From an uncultured Pelagibacteraceae bacterium (GTDB lineage: Bacteria; Pseudomonadota; Alphaproteobacteria; Pelagibacterales; Pelagibacteraceae): 64,000 nt of DNA. Positions 43,915 to 53,660 of the stretch are shown one piece after another. Within the stretch, counting starts at the first letter, position 1; each line of letters begins with the position of its first letter. Position numbers and translations under genes: made by a program. The notes beneath the pieces were generated by a model. That model was not told the origin of the DNA. It was given only the letters and a program-made list of their open reading frames with translations, and made no database searches. Location of the stretch: NCBI GenBank assembly GCA_902594655.1, contig CACJMW010000002.1:38518-102517 (forward strand), in the 5' to 3' direction.

Positions 43915-44567
43915 TGAATGAATTTCAAAGAGCAAAAATTGTTCTTAAAATTTTAAATAAAACTTATCCAAAAACCCCTATCCCTTTAAAACATAGAAAT
44001 ATATTTACTTTATTAATTTCTGTTCTTTTATCCGCCCAATGTACTGACCTGAATGTTAATAACGTAACAAAAAGTATTTATCCAAAATACAATAAACCTG
44101 AGCATTTTGTTAAGCTTGGTAGAAAAAAGATTGAAAAATTAATTCGAAGCATAGGAATATTTAGAATTAAAGCCAAAAGTGTTTTTAATTTATCAAAGAC
44201 TTTAGTGGAAAAATATAAAGGCAAAGTTCCGAAAACTTTTGAACAGTTGGAAGAATTGCCAGGTGTGGGGCATAAAACTGCGAGTGTAGTTATGTCTCAG
44301 GGATTTGGTTATCCAGCATTTCCAGTGGATACACATATCCATAGACTTGCTCAAAGATGGGGGCTTACTAATGGAAAAGATGTAGTTCAAACAGAAAAAG
44401 ATTTAAAACGTTTATTTCCAAAAAGAAATTGGAATAAACTTCACTTGCAAATTATTTATTATGGCAGAGAATTTTGTAAGGCAAGAGAATGTTATGGAAT
44501 ATCTTGTAAAATTTGTACTAGTTGTTATCCTAATAGAAAAAAACCAATAAAAACTAAGAAAGCTTAA
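43914..44567 (+). CDS. nth: Endonuclease III
   Basis: LLSAQCTD, LPGVGHKTASVV HhH, C-terminal Fe-S cysteines (CKAREC..ISCKICTSC). Confidence 0.95.
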   Translation: MNEFQRAKIVLKILNKTYPKTPIPLKHRNIFTLLISVLLSAQCTDLNVNNVTKSIYPKYNKPEHFVKLGRKKIEKLIRSIGIFRIKAKSVFNLSKTLVEKYKGKVPKTFEQLEELPGVGHKTASVVMSQGFGYPAFPVDTHIHRLAQRWGLTNGKDVVQTEKDLKRLFPKRNWNKLHLQIIYYGREFCKARECYGISCKICTSCYPNRKKPIKTKKA

Positions 44568-44568
44568 T

Positions 44569-45498
44569 ATGAAAATTTTAGGAATAGGTAACGCGATAGT
44601 TGACGTTATTTGTAAAGTAGATGATAGTTTCATCACTAAAAATGGATTAACAAAAAGTACAATGAAATTAATTTTTGATGAAAATGAATTTAAAAAATTT
44701 TTAATTAATTTAAAAATTGAAAAAACTGTTTCTGGGGGTTCAGTTGCAAACTCTATAGTTGGCATGTCTCAGCTTGGTAGCAAAGTTGGTTTTATAGGTA
44801 AAGTTTCCGATGATGAGTTTGGAAGCAAATATGAAGAAGGTCTAAAAAAAGAAAATGTTGAATATTTTTATTCAAAAAAGAAAGAGAAGTTACCGACTGG
44901 AACATGTTTGATATTAGTTACTCCAGACTCTGAAAGGACTATGTGTACTTTTTTGGGGACTGCAGGAAAAATTAACGAAAATGACGTCAGATCTGATGCT
45001 ATTAAACAAAGTGATATAATATTCTTAGAGGGTTATCTTTGGGATGAAGGAGAACCTAAAAAAGCATTTGATAAAGCTATAAGCAACGCAAATAAAGTTG
45101 CTATGTCGCTTTCTGATCAATTTTGTGTGGACAGACACAAACCTCACTTTCTAGAATTAGTTAAAAATAAGTTGGATATAACATTTGCCAATGAGCAAGA
45201 AATTACATCATTAATTGAGGCTAAAAATTTTAATGAGGTTATCGACTTTTCAAAACAACTTGGCAAATTATTAGTTATTACAAGAGGAGAAAAAGGGGCT
45301 ATCGCAATAAATGGGGAAGAGGTTGTTGAATGTGATATTAAAAGAAACCTTAAAATTGTAGACCTTACAGGTGCTGGAGATCTTTTCGCTGCTGGATTTT
45401 TACACAGTTATGTAAATAATATGTCTATAAAAGAAAGTCTTGAAAAAGGTACTGAGATGTCGTCAAAAGTTATTCAACAAATTGGAGCGAGACTTTAG
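44569..45498 (+). CDS. PfkB-family carbohydrate/nucleoside kinase
   Basis: SGGSVANSIVGMSQLG, DLTGAGDLFAAGFL signature. Confidence 0.88.
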   Translation: MKILGIGNAIVDVICKVDDSFITKNGLTKSTMKLIFDENEFKKFLINLKIEKTVSGGSVANSIVGMSQLGSKVGFIGKVSDDEFGSKYEEGLKKENVEYFYSKKKEKLPTGTCLILVTPDSERTMCTFLGTAGKINENDVRSDAIKQSDIIFLEGYLWDEGEPKKAFDKAISNANKVAMSLSDQFCVDRHKPHFLELVKNKLDITFANEQEITSLIEAKNFNEVIDFSKQLGKLLVITRGEKGAIAINGEEVVECDIKRNLKIVDLTGAGDLFAAGFLHSYVNNMSIKESLEKGTEMSSKVIQQIGARL

Positions 45499-45600
45499 TT
45501 TTTTTCTTTTAAAGCTTCCTTTTCCTTTTTTAGGTTTAACTTTTTTTTGACTAAATTTTTTTGACAACAAATCTTTAGCAATGAAATTTCTTTTTTTCAT
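45463..45600 (-). CDS. Small basic ArfA-like (alternative ribosome-rescue factor A) protein
   Basis: Translated by hand: MKKRNFIAKDLLSKKFSQKKVKPKKGKGSFKRKKLKSRSNLLNNF*; KKGKGSF(x)RK motif resembles ArfA; start overlaps upstream regulator stop as ATGA. Not in supplied ORF track. Confidence 0.6.
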   Translation of the reverse strand: MKKRNFIAKDLLSKKFSQKKVKPKKGKGSFKRKKLKSRSNLLNNF

Positions 45601-46163
45601 TCTGAAAGTTTATACCCATTTTTCGTATTTATAATTAATTTATCGTCATCGAATTTATCTAATATTTTTTTTCTAAGACGATAGATATGGGTCTCTACAG
45701 TATGAGTTTCTAAATTTGCAGAGTGTTTCCAAACATTTTTTTGTAAATCCAATCTATTATTTTCATCTTTTGAATTATTAAGATAAACTAATAAATCAAT
45801 TTCTCTTTCTGTAAGTTTTAACGATAAATTTCCCTTTGAAATAATTCTAGAATTTGTATCAATTTTATAATTTGCTAAACTTATACTGGACTTAATTTCA
45901 TAATTACTTTTAGATAAATTAACATTAATTAACTGGAGTAAATTTTTGATATTTAATGCCCGTGAAAAGTAGATACAATTTTTGAATTGTTTATTCTTTT
46001 CAGAAGATATAATTAAAATTTGAGGATTTTTAGAAACCAAAGTATTAAATTCATCATTAAATTCGTTAAAATAAAAATAATTAAAACTTAATTCTGATTT
46101 AATCTCATTAAAAATTTCATATAATGCAGGTAGCTTAAATATAACTAAATCAAATTTGTTCAT
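45597..46163 (-). CDS. OmpR/PhoB-type winged-helix regulator with degenerate receiver domain
   Basis: C-terminal LSLKLTEREIDLLVYLNNS...TVETHIYRLRKKILDKFDDDKLIINTKNGYKL; N-term lacks a clear phospho-acceptor Asp. Confidence 0.75.
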   Translation of the reverse strand: MNKFDLVIFKLPALYEIFNEIKSELSFNYFYFNEFNDEFNTLVSKNPQILIISSEKNKQFKNCIYFSRALNIKNLLQLINVNLSKSNYEIKSSISLANYKIDTNSRIISKGNLSLKLTEREIDLLVYLNNSKDENNRLDLQKNVWKHSANLETHTVETHIYRLRKKILDKFDDDKLIINTKNGYKLSE

Positions 46164-46168
46164 ATGTT

Positions 46169-46663
46169 ATGATAATGAAGTTAAAACAAAACACAATTTA
46201 CATTGATGAGTTTAAACTAAAATGCGCTATAGGAAAAGGAGGAATAAAAAAAAAAATTAAAGAAGGAGATAAAATAACGCCTAAGGGCTTATTTAGTATT
46301 GGAGATTTATTTTATAGAGCAGATAGAATTGATAATTTTACAACAAAATTAACAAAAAAAAAAATTAAAAAAAATATGGGTTGGTGTGATGATCCTAACT
46401 CAAAAAATTATAACCGTTTGATTAAATTAAAGAAATATGATGAACACTCTTTTGAAAAATTATTTAAAAAAAGTGGAATATATGATTTTATTGTTCCAAT
46501 AAAATACAATTATTACAAACAAAAAAAAAATAAAGGGAGTGCAATATTCATTCATTTAACAAAAGATTATAAACCTACTTTAGGATGTGTAGCTTTAAAA
46601 AAAAAAGATTTTCTTATAATGCTTAATTTAATTGATAGAAAAACAAAAATTAAAATTTACTGA
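46169..46663 (+). CDS. L,D-transpeptidase (YkuD)-like protein
   Basis: TPKGLFSIGDLFYR, IFIHLTKDYKPTLGCVAL (H...GC catalytic pattern). Start may be 46175. Confidence 0.7.
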   Translation: MIMKLKQNTIYIDEFKLKCAIGKGGIKKKIKEGDKITPKGLFSIGDLFYRADRIDNFTTKLTKKKIKKNMGWCDDPNSKNYNRLIKLKKYDEHSFEKLFKKSGIYDFIVPIKYNYYKQKKNKGSAIFIHLTKDYKPTLGCVALKKKDFLIMLNLIDRKTKIKIY

Positions 46664-47322
46664 TTTCTTTTACCAAAAATTTTTGTCCCTATTCTAATGA
46701 ATGTTGTTTTATAATTTAATGCATCTAAATAATCATGAGACATACCAAGACTTATTTCTTTTAAACCCAACTCATCATTTTTACTTTTAAGTAGTGAAAA
46801 ATACTTTGATGCAGGTTGTCCAATCGGTGGAAGGCACATTAATCCTATTACATCTAAATTAATTTTTTTACATTCACTAACCAATTTACTTGTATCGGAT
46901 AACAATACTCCACTTTTTTGATGCTCCTCACCAATATTTACTTGTATAAATACTTTTATTTTTTTATTTTGTTTTTGTTGCTCGTCAGCAATTTTTTTAG
47001 CTAATTTTAGACTATCTACTGAGTGTATATAATCGAATATATTTGTGGCAAGTTTTACTTTGTTTGATTGTAGTTTTCCAATCATATGAAGTTTAATTTC
47101 TTTATTTTTATTTTTTATTTCTGTCCATTTAATTGCTGCTTCTTGAACTTTATTTTCACCAAAGTGTTTATGTCCATATTCTATTAAAGGGGCAATTACT
47201 TCTATAGGAAAAGTTTTAGATACCGCAATTATATTCGGTGAATAATTAGAATAATTCATTTCTTTAATCTTTTGCTTAACATTATTGTTTAAATCTATTA
47301 TGTTTTTAATGGTTACATGCAT
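46657..47322 (-). CDS. YggS-family PLP homeostasis protein
   Basis: IAVSKTFPIEVIAPLIEYGHKHFGENKVQEA, HMIGKLQSNK, GLMCLPP, LGMSHDYLDAL. Confidence 0.92.
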   Translation of the reverse strand: MHVTIKNIIDLNNNVKQKIKEMNYSNYSPNIIAVSKTFPIEVIAPLIEYGHKHFGENKVQEAAIKWTEIKNKNKEIKLHMIGKLQSNKVKLATNIFDYIHSVDSLKLAKKIADEQQKQNKKIKVFIQVNIGEEHQKSGVLLSDTSKLVSECKKINLDVIGLMCLPPIGQPASKYFSLLKSKNDELGLKEISLGMSHDYLDALNYKTTFIRIGTKIFGKRNQ

Positions 47323-47883
47323 ATATCAAAATATAAAAAGTATTACTTTATCGATGAATTTAATCCTATTCATTTAAAGAAATTAGACAAAAATATAACT
47401 TTAATATGGAGAAGTAAATACAAACAAGATAACCTTAAAGTTATAAGCAAACTGGCCAATTTTTGTAAGTTGAATAAAAGAAATTTATTCATAGCAAATA
47501 ACATAAAACTAGCGCTTAGATTAAATTTAAAGGGTGTATATATTTCTGCTTATAATAAAAGTTTTGAATTTAGCTCATGTAAATTTAAAAAAAATTTTAA
47601 AATTATTGGCTCAGCCCATAACTTATATGAAATTAATATTAAATTATTACAAAAGGCAAGTGAGATATTTATTGCACCTATTTTTAAAGATAAAAATAGA
47701 TCTGCTATAGGAATTCACAAGTGTAAGTATTTAAGAGAAAATAAAAAATTTCAATCTATTGCGCTAGGTGGGGTTAGTGAAAGAAACTTTAAGTTATTGA
47801 AACTAACTAATTTTATAGGATTTGCTGGAATTGATTTATTCAAAAAAAAAGGCCCCAAACATAATTCGGGGCCTCAATTTTAA
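47317..47883 (+). CDS. Thiamine phosphate synthase/TenI-like protein
   Basis: LFIANNIKLALRLNLKGVYIS, IIGSAHNLYEINIKLLQKASEIFIAPIFKDKN, IALGGVSERNF: divergent ThiE-like TIM barrel. Confidence 0.65.
   Translation: MHISKYKKYYFIDEFNPIHLKKLDKNITLIWRSKYKQDNLKVISKLANFCKLNKRNLFIANNIKLALRLNLKGVYISAYNKSFEFSSCKFKKNFKIIGSAHNLYEINIKLLQKASEIFIAPIFKDKNRSAIGIHKCKYLRENKKFQSIALGGVSERNFKLLKLTNFIGFAGIDLFKKKGPKHNSGPQF
47842..47874 (-). terminator. Rho-independent terminator for the porin gene, lying inside the 3' end of the convergent ThiE-like CDS
   Basis: AGGCCCC-aaacataattc-GGGGCCT stem; minus strand followed by T9. Confidence 0.88.
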
Positions 47884-47896
47884 TACTCTTAACTAA

Positions 47897-48835
47897 TTAG
47901 AATGAGAATGAAACTGCAAGAGCTTTATTTTCATCTGTAGCTGTTGAAGAATATCCTACGTTGTCAGCTTTTGTTAAATGAGCTTTAATACTCATAGAAC
48001 CCATTGTGTAAGCTACTTGGTAAGAAGTTGTTTCTTCATCAACTGACTGAGTGTCTCTGTCAGAAGTTGATCTGTCAACTGATACTGAAAGATCATCATT
48101 TACTGCAAAAGATGCACCGATGTGTGTACCTTCTGTGTCAGCAGATCCTGCAGCTGAATACTCAGATTGGTAACTTGTATAACCAAGTGTTAAACCACCA
48201 ACTGCATATGAAGCTGACATAGTCAACTCAGTTTGCTCGTTAGTTGGGTCACTAGGGTTAATATCACCTCTTGAAAGTGCAACAGTTAGACCGTCGATCA
48301 AGTCAGCTTTTTTAAGCTTAAGAACTACGTCTGTACCACCAGTTGCTCCTGGAGATGCGTTAACTACTACACCAAGACCAGCGATGTCAGCGTTGTGATA
48401 AGAGATATCAGTTGTACCTGTACCACCATCCGCAACGTGTTTACCAGTTTCAGATCCAACACCATTTGATAGCGAGTAAGACGCTGATCCGTACGTATTA
48501 GGTACTAAATCGTGGTGTCCACCGCTTGATGCTGCTGTTTGTATTTTGAATGTACCGTTTCCAGTATCAATAGCTACTGTTTGGTCATCAAATGGAGAGC
48601 TACCATCATCTAATTCGTAAGATGCAGTTACTGTCCATCCCATGTCAGTTTCGCCTGATCCACTTAGAGTAATACTGTCACCAAATGAAAATCTTTCACC
48701 AGTTACTTCATCACTATCTTTTGAAGAATAAGTGAATCCAGCACTACCAGAAGCAGACATTTCTAAAGCTTGAGCAGATCCAATTGCAAAAGTTCCTGCA
48801 AGAGCTGTCAAACCTACTTTTCTTAGTTTGTCCAT
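47897..48835 (-). CDS. Outer-membrane porin
   Basis: Signal peptide (MDKLRKVGLTALAGTFAIGSAQA), alternating beta-barrel strands, C-terminal aromatic (KALAVSFSF). Confidence 0.85.
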   Translation of the reverse strand: MDKLRKVGLTALAGTFAIGSAQALEMSASGSAGFTYSSKDSDEVTGERFSFGDSITLSGSGETDMGWTVTASYELDDGSSPFDDQTVAIDTGNGTFKIQTAASSGGHHDLVPNTYGSASYSLSNGVGSETGKHVADGGTGTTDISYHNADIAGLGVVVNASPGATGGTDVVLKLKKADLIDGLTVALSRGDINPSDPTNEQTELTMSASYAVGGLTLGYTSYQSEYSAAGSADTEGTHIGASFAVNDDLSVSVDRSTSDRDTQSVDEETTSYQVAYTMGSMSIKAHLTKADNVGYSSTATDENKALAVSFSF

Positions 48836-49072
48836 GTTTATACTCCTTTTTTATAATTAATTATAAACAGTGTACTTCTAGCAAATTATATTAAATTATC
48901 CCTGGATTTTGTTGAGTTTTGAATTAATTTTTAAAAAGTGTTGTATTTTTACATCATCCAAAAAGCTCTATTTTACTAGTTTTTACATTTTTAACAAATT
49001 TATACGAATTAATAGATTTTATTATAATAAACCCTATAAATTAATATAAAACTCTTGAGGGTATTTATAACA

Positions 49073-49657
49073 ATGAAATCAAGTCATTTACTTCACCAAA
49101 TTAAAAAAAATTTAATTACTATAACTACAATTTTTGTTCTTTCTGTTTTTCTACAATCTTGCGGTCCACTAAAATATAAGCCTGTTGATGCAAGAAAAGT
49201 CTCTCCGAATGCTGACGAAAGAGTTAAACGGAATATCGAAGAAGGAAGAGGATTTAGACTAATGAATAGAAAAGATAAGGATACTGCTTTTGCTAGTTCA
49301 AATTATTTATGGAGAGCAACTTTAGATACAATAGATTTCATGCCATTGGTTTCGGCAAATTATGGGGGTGGTATTATTATTACAGATTGGTATGCGGAAA
49401 ATAATAACCAAAATGAGTCTATAAAAATTTCAATAAGATTTTTAAGTAATGAGATAAGATCTGACGCAGTCAATATTAAAGTTTTTTTAAAACAGTGTGA
49501 TCAAAAATTAAATTGTGTAATTAATGAAAATAAGGGTGAGTTATCTGGTGAATTACTAGCAAGTATACTAAGAAAAGCAGCTATTTATGAAAAAGAAGGA
49601 ATTGAAAAAAATAAGAAAGATAAGCCGTATATAAACACTGATCTAAAAACAGATTAA
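49073..49657 (+). CDS. DUF3576-like lipoprotein
   Basis: Lipobox [55 protein letters not shown]; next to leuS. Confidence 0.75.
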   Translation: MKSSHLLHQIKKNLITITTIFVLSVFLQSCGPLKYKPVDARKVSPNADERVKRNIEEGRGFRLMNRKDKDTAFASSNYLWRATLDTIDFMPLVSANYGGGIIITDWYAENNNQNESIKISIRFLSNEIRSDAVNIKVFLKQCDQKLNCVINENKGELSGELLASILRKAAIYEKEGIEKNKKDKPYINTDLKTD

Positions 49658-49671
49658 TTTTATCAAAACAG

Positions 49672-52206
49672 GTGGAAAGATATAATTTCAAAACAATTGA
49701 AGAAAAATGGCAAAAGTTTTGGGATCTCAATAAAACTTTTAAAACACAGAGAAATATTAACAAAAAAAAATTCTATTGTTTAGAAATGTTTCCTTATCCT
49801 TCGGGAAAGATCCATATGGGACATGTTAGAAATTATACAATAGGAGATGTACTTTCTAGATTTAAGACTTTGAAGGGTTTTAATGTACTGCATCCAATGG
49901 GGTGGGATTCGTTTGGAATGCCAGCTGAAAATGCTGCAAAACAAAATAATCAAGATCCAAGAACATGGACTGAAAATAATATTAAAACAATGAAGAACCA
50001 ATTAAAGCAACTTGGGCTTTCTATAGATTGGGATAGGGAAATTTCTACATGTTCAGAAGATTATTACAAACATCAACAAAAATTCTTTATAGAAATGTTT
50101 AATAAAGGTCTAGTGTATAAAAAAGAAAACTATGTCAACTGGGACCCAGTTGATGAAACGGTACTAGCAAATGAGCAAGTAATTGATGGAAAAGGGTGGA
50201 GATCAGGTGCGGTTGTTGAGAGAAAAAAATTAAGTCAGTGGTTTTTTAATATATCAAAATTTGCTGATGAACTTCAAAATGAACTAGATAATTTAGATGG
50301 ATGGCCTAATAAAGTTAAAACTATGCAGCAAAACTGGATAGGAAAATCTTTTGGTTGCGAAATTGAATTTGAGGTAATTGGTGATAGTAAAATAGACAAA
50401 ATCAAATGTTTTACAACAAGACCTGATACGTTATTTGGATTTTCTTTTCTAGCTCTTTCAATAGATCACCCGGTATCAAAATTGTACGAAAATGATCAAA
50501 ATTTCTTAGAATTTAAGGAGAAGTGTTCAAAGACAGGCACCACAGAGGAATCTATTGCAAATGCTGAAAAAATTGGTTTTAAAACAAAACTCAAGGCTAA
50601 AAACCCGTTTGATGAAAAACAAACTGTACCTGTTTATTTTGCAAATTTTGTTTTGATGGATTATGGATTTGGTGCAGTTTTTGGATGTCCGGCTCATGAC
50701 CAAAGGGATTTTGATTTTGCAAAAAAATATAATTTAAATATTAAAACAGTTGTAAAACCTATAAATGAAAAAGACTCATTTAAAGTAACCGATGAAGCTT
50801 ATTCAGGTCAAGGAACTATAATTAATTCTAAATTTTTAAGTGGTCTAAAGGCCCCGGGTGAGTCTGTTATTGAAACAATAAAAATCCTAGAAGAAAAAAA
50901 AATAGGAAGAAAAAAAATCAATTTTCGATTGAAAGATTGGGGGGTTTCTAGACAAAGATACTGGGGGTGTCCAATACCAATTGTTTATGATGAAAAAGGT
51001 TCATATAAAGCTATACCTGAAAAATATCTGCCTGTTAAATTACCTGAAAATATTAACCTTAACATAAAAGGTAACCCACTTAGTAGTGTTGATAAATGGT
51101 GCAAAATTGAAATAGATGGAAAATCATATTTTAAAGAAACTGATACTCTAGATACTTTTGTTGACTCTTCCTGGTATTTTTTAAGATTTTGTTCACCAAA
51201 AAATGAAATTGAACCATTTAATTTAGACGATGTTAAATATTGGATGCCTGTGGATCAATATATTGGAGGGGTTGAGCATGCAATTTTACATCTTTTATAC
51301 TCTAGGTTTTTTATGAGAGCTATAGGGTACCAAAATGATAATTTTAACCTTAAAGAACCTTTTAAAGGATTGTTTACACAAGGAATGGTTTGTCATGAAA
51401 CATATAAAGATAAAGATAATAAATGGAGAAATCCTGATGAGGTTGAAACAGCAGATGGTAAAAATTACTTTTTAAAATCTGATGACTCACATAAAATATT
51501 AGTAGGACCATCGGAGTCGATGTCGAAATCAAAGAAAAACACTATAGATCCAGAAAAAATGATAAATCATTATGGTGCCGACTCAGTAAGACTATTTATA
51601 CTTTCAGACAGCCCACCAGAAAAAGATGTTCAGTGGTCAGATCAAGGGATGCTGGCATCTTATAAATTTGTTCAGAAATTATATTTGTTGAATGAAAAGA
51701 TGTTAAAGTTGATAGAGAAAGAAAAAAAAGAAGACTCTTTAAAACTTTCAAAATTTATAAATCAATACTTAAACAAAATTGAAAAAAATTTGGCAAATTT
51801 TAACTATAATGTCATAATTGCAAATATCCATGAAGCGTATAGTTTTTTTTATAAATTAAGTAATGATGAAATTAATTTTACAAATTTAAAAAATGATTAT
51901 TCCAAATTTTTAATTACAATAATGCCAGTTATGCCACATTTAGCTAGTGAATGTCTTGAAAGGTTAAATATGGATAGTAAGTCGTGGCCCAATTTAAATA
52001 AAAAATACTTAATTGAGGAAAATGTCACTATAGTTGTCCAATTTAATGGGAAAAAGAGAGGAACGATTGAAGCTATAAAAAATGTTTCAGAGCAAAATCT
52101 TATAAAAGATATTCAAAATAGTAAACTCTTTGATAAATTTCTAAAAGAGAATAAAATAAAGAAATATTTTTACGTTAAAGACAGACTTATTAATATTTTA
52201 ATATAA
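49672..52206 (+). CDS. leuS: Leucyl-tRNA synthetase
   Basis: [19 protein letters not shown] (HIGH), MSKSKKN (KMSKS-like), 844 aa; GTG start. Confidence 0.97.
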   Translation: MERYNFKTIEEKWQKFWDLNKTFKTQRNINKKKFYCLEMFPYPSGKIHMGHVRNYTIGDVLSRFKTLKGFNVLHPMGWDSFGMPAENAAKQNNQDPRTWTENNIKTMKNQLKQLGLSIDWDREISTCSEDYYKHQQKFFIEMFNKGLVYKKENYVNWDPVDETVLANEQVIDGKGWRSGAVVERKKLSQWFFNISKFADELQNELDNLDGWPNKVKTMQQNWIGKSFGCEIEFEVIGDSKIDKIKCFTTRPDTLFGFSFLALSIDHPVSKLYENDQNFLEFKEKCSKTGTTEESIANAEKIGFKTKLKAKNPFDEKQTVPVYFANFVLMDYGFGAVFGCPAHDQRDFDFAKKYNLNIKTVVKPINEKDSFKVTDEAYSGQGTIINSKFLSGLKAPGESVIETIKILEEKKIGRKKINFRLKDWGVSRQRYWGCPIPIVYDEKGSYKAIPEKYLPVKLPENINLNIKGNPLSSVDKWCKIEIDGKSYFKETDTLDTFVDSSWYFLRFCSPKNEIEPFNLDDVKYWMPVDQYIGGVEHAILHLLYSRFFMRAIGYQNDNFNLKEPFKGLFTQGMVCHETYKDKDNKWRNPDEVETADGKNYFLKSDDSHKILVGPSESMSKSKKNTIDPEKMINHYGADSVRLFILSDSPPEKDVQWSDQGMLASYKFVQKLYLLNEKMLKLIEKEKKEDSLKLSKFINQYLNKIEKNLANFNYNVIIANIHEAYSFFYKLSNDEINFTNLKNDYSKFLITIMPVMPHLASECLERLNMDSKSWPNLNKKYLIEENVTIVVQFNGKKRGTIEAIKNVSEQNLIKDIQNSKLFDKFLKENKIKKYFYVKDRLINILI

Positions 52207-52208
52207 TT

Positions 52209-52670
52209 ATGAATAAAACTCAAAATATCATCATAATATTTTTTTTTATATTAATAACTAACTGTGGTTACACACCAATGCTAGCCACGAATGAAGAAAA
52301 TTTTTATATTAAAAACCTAATTCTAGAAGGCGATAGAAATATAAATATATCTATATCGAATAAATTAAAAAAATTTAAAATACCAAAAAAAAATTCCAAA
52401 GAATATAATTTAAATATCAATTCATTTTATAATAAAGAAATTGGAAATAAAGATGATAAGGGAAACCCCAAAAATTATAACCTTAAATTAAAAACTGAAA
52501 TTTTAGTTCAAACAAAAGATGGAAAGGAATTTAGTAAAAGTTTTAATAAAAGTATTTCTTTATCGGTGGAAGATAGCAAAAATAAAGAGAGAGAGAATGA
52601 AAAAAAATTTAAGAAAAGTCTTTCAAACATAATAGCAAAAGAAATATTATTCTATATTTCTAATATTTAA
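52209..52670 (+). CDS. lptE: LPS assembly lipoprotein LptE-like
   Basis: Lipobox ITNCGYTPM; located leuS-lptE-holA. Confidence 0.75.
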   Translation: MNKTQNIIIIFFFILITNCGYTPMLATNEENFYIKNLILEGDRNINISISNKLKKFKIPKKNSKEYNLNINSFYNKEIGNKDDKGNPKNYNLKLKTEILVQTKDGKEFSKSFNKSISLSVEDSKNKERENEKKFKKSLSNIIAKEILFYISNI

Positions 52671-52673
52671 ATT

Positions 52674-53660
52674 ATGATTATCAAATCATTTAATCTAAAT
52701 GATCTAAAAAATACTCAATCAAATATGTTTCTTTTTTATGGAGAAAATGAGGGATTAAAAGATGAGATAATTAGAAATTGTTTTCTAAAAAATTTTAATG
52801 GAGAAATAATAAAATATGATGAAAATCAAATCTTAGAAAATAGAAATAATTTTTACGAAGTTTGTTTGAATGAATCACTTTTTGGAGACAAAAAAATTAT
52901 TTTAGTTTCTAGAGTAACTTCAAAAATATCTGATATAGCCATAGAACTATCTGAAATAGAAATTCATAATAAAAAAATTATATTTAATTCAGGGAATCTG
53001 GAGAAAAAATCTAAATTAAGACAGTTTTTTGAAAAAGAAAAAAAATTAGTATGTACACCATTCTACCAAGATAATGCTGCCTCATTATATAAAATTGCTA
53101 ACGATTTTTTTAAGTCTAACAAAATTTTAATATCCAGTGAAAATATAAATTTAATTGTTGAGAGTTGCTCTGGTGACAGAAAGAATCTTAATAATGAAAT
53201 GGATAAGATTTTAAATTTTTCTTTTGGAAGAAAAAAAATAAACAGAAACGAAATTCTGAAATTAGTAAACTTATTTGAAGACGAAAACTATTTTGAATTG
53301 ATAGACAGTTGTCTTTCCAAAAACAATAAAAAAGTTTGCAAAATAATTAATAACAAGACTTTTAATAAAAACGAGTCTATCATTTTAATAAGAACGTTTC
53401 TCTCTAGATTGAAAAGGTTGATAGAACTAAAAAAATTAGAAGTACAACTAGGCAATGCAAAAGCTACAATTGATAATTTTAAACCTCCAATATTTTGGAA
53501 AGAAAGGCCTATTGTAGAGAAACAAATTGAAATTTGGTCAACAGAAATGGTTTATGATTTATTGGAAAAGGTTAATACTTTAGAGATAGGTTTTAAAAGA
53601 AATTCAAATTTATCAAACAATTTGGTTTATGACCTAATACTAGATACTTCTAATAATTAG
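52674..53660 (+). CDS. holA: DNA polymerase III subunit delta
   Basis: FLFYGENEGLKDEIIRN, SLFGDKKIILVSR, position after lptE. Confidence 0.85.
   Translation: MIIKSFNLNDLKNTQSNMFLFYGENEGLKDEIIRNCFLKNFNGEIIKYDENQILENRNNFYEVCLNESLFGDKKIILVSRVTSKISDIAIELSEIEIHNKKIIFNSGNLEKKSKLRQFFEKEKKLVCTPFYQDNAASLYKIANDFFKSNKILISSENINLIVESCSGDRKNLNNEMDKILNFSFGRKKINRNEILKLVNLFEDENYFELIDSCLSKNNKKVCKIINNKTFNKNESIILIRTFLSRLKRLIELKKLEVQLGNAKATIDNFKPPIFWKERPIVEKQIEIWSTEMVYDLLEKVNTLEIGFKRNSNLSNNLVYDLILDTSNN

Noticed and set aside
48004-48222. Plus-strand 72-aa ORF in the porin
   Set aside because: Antisense, composition follows the porin codons; no independent support.
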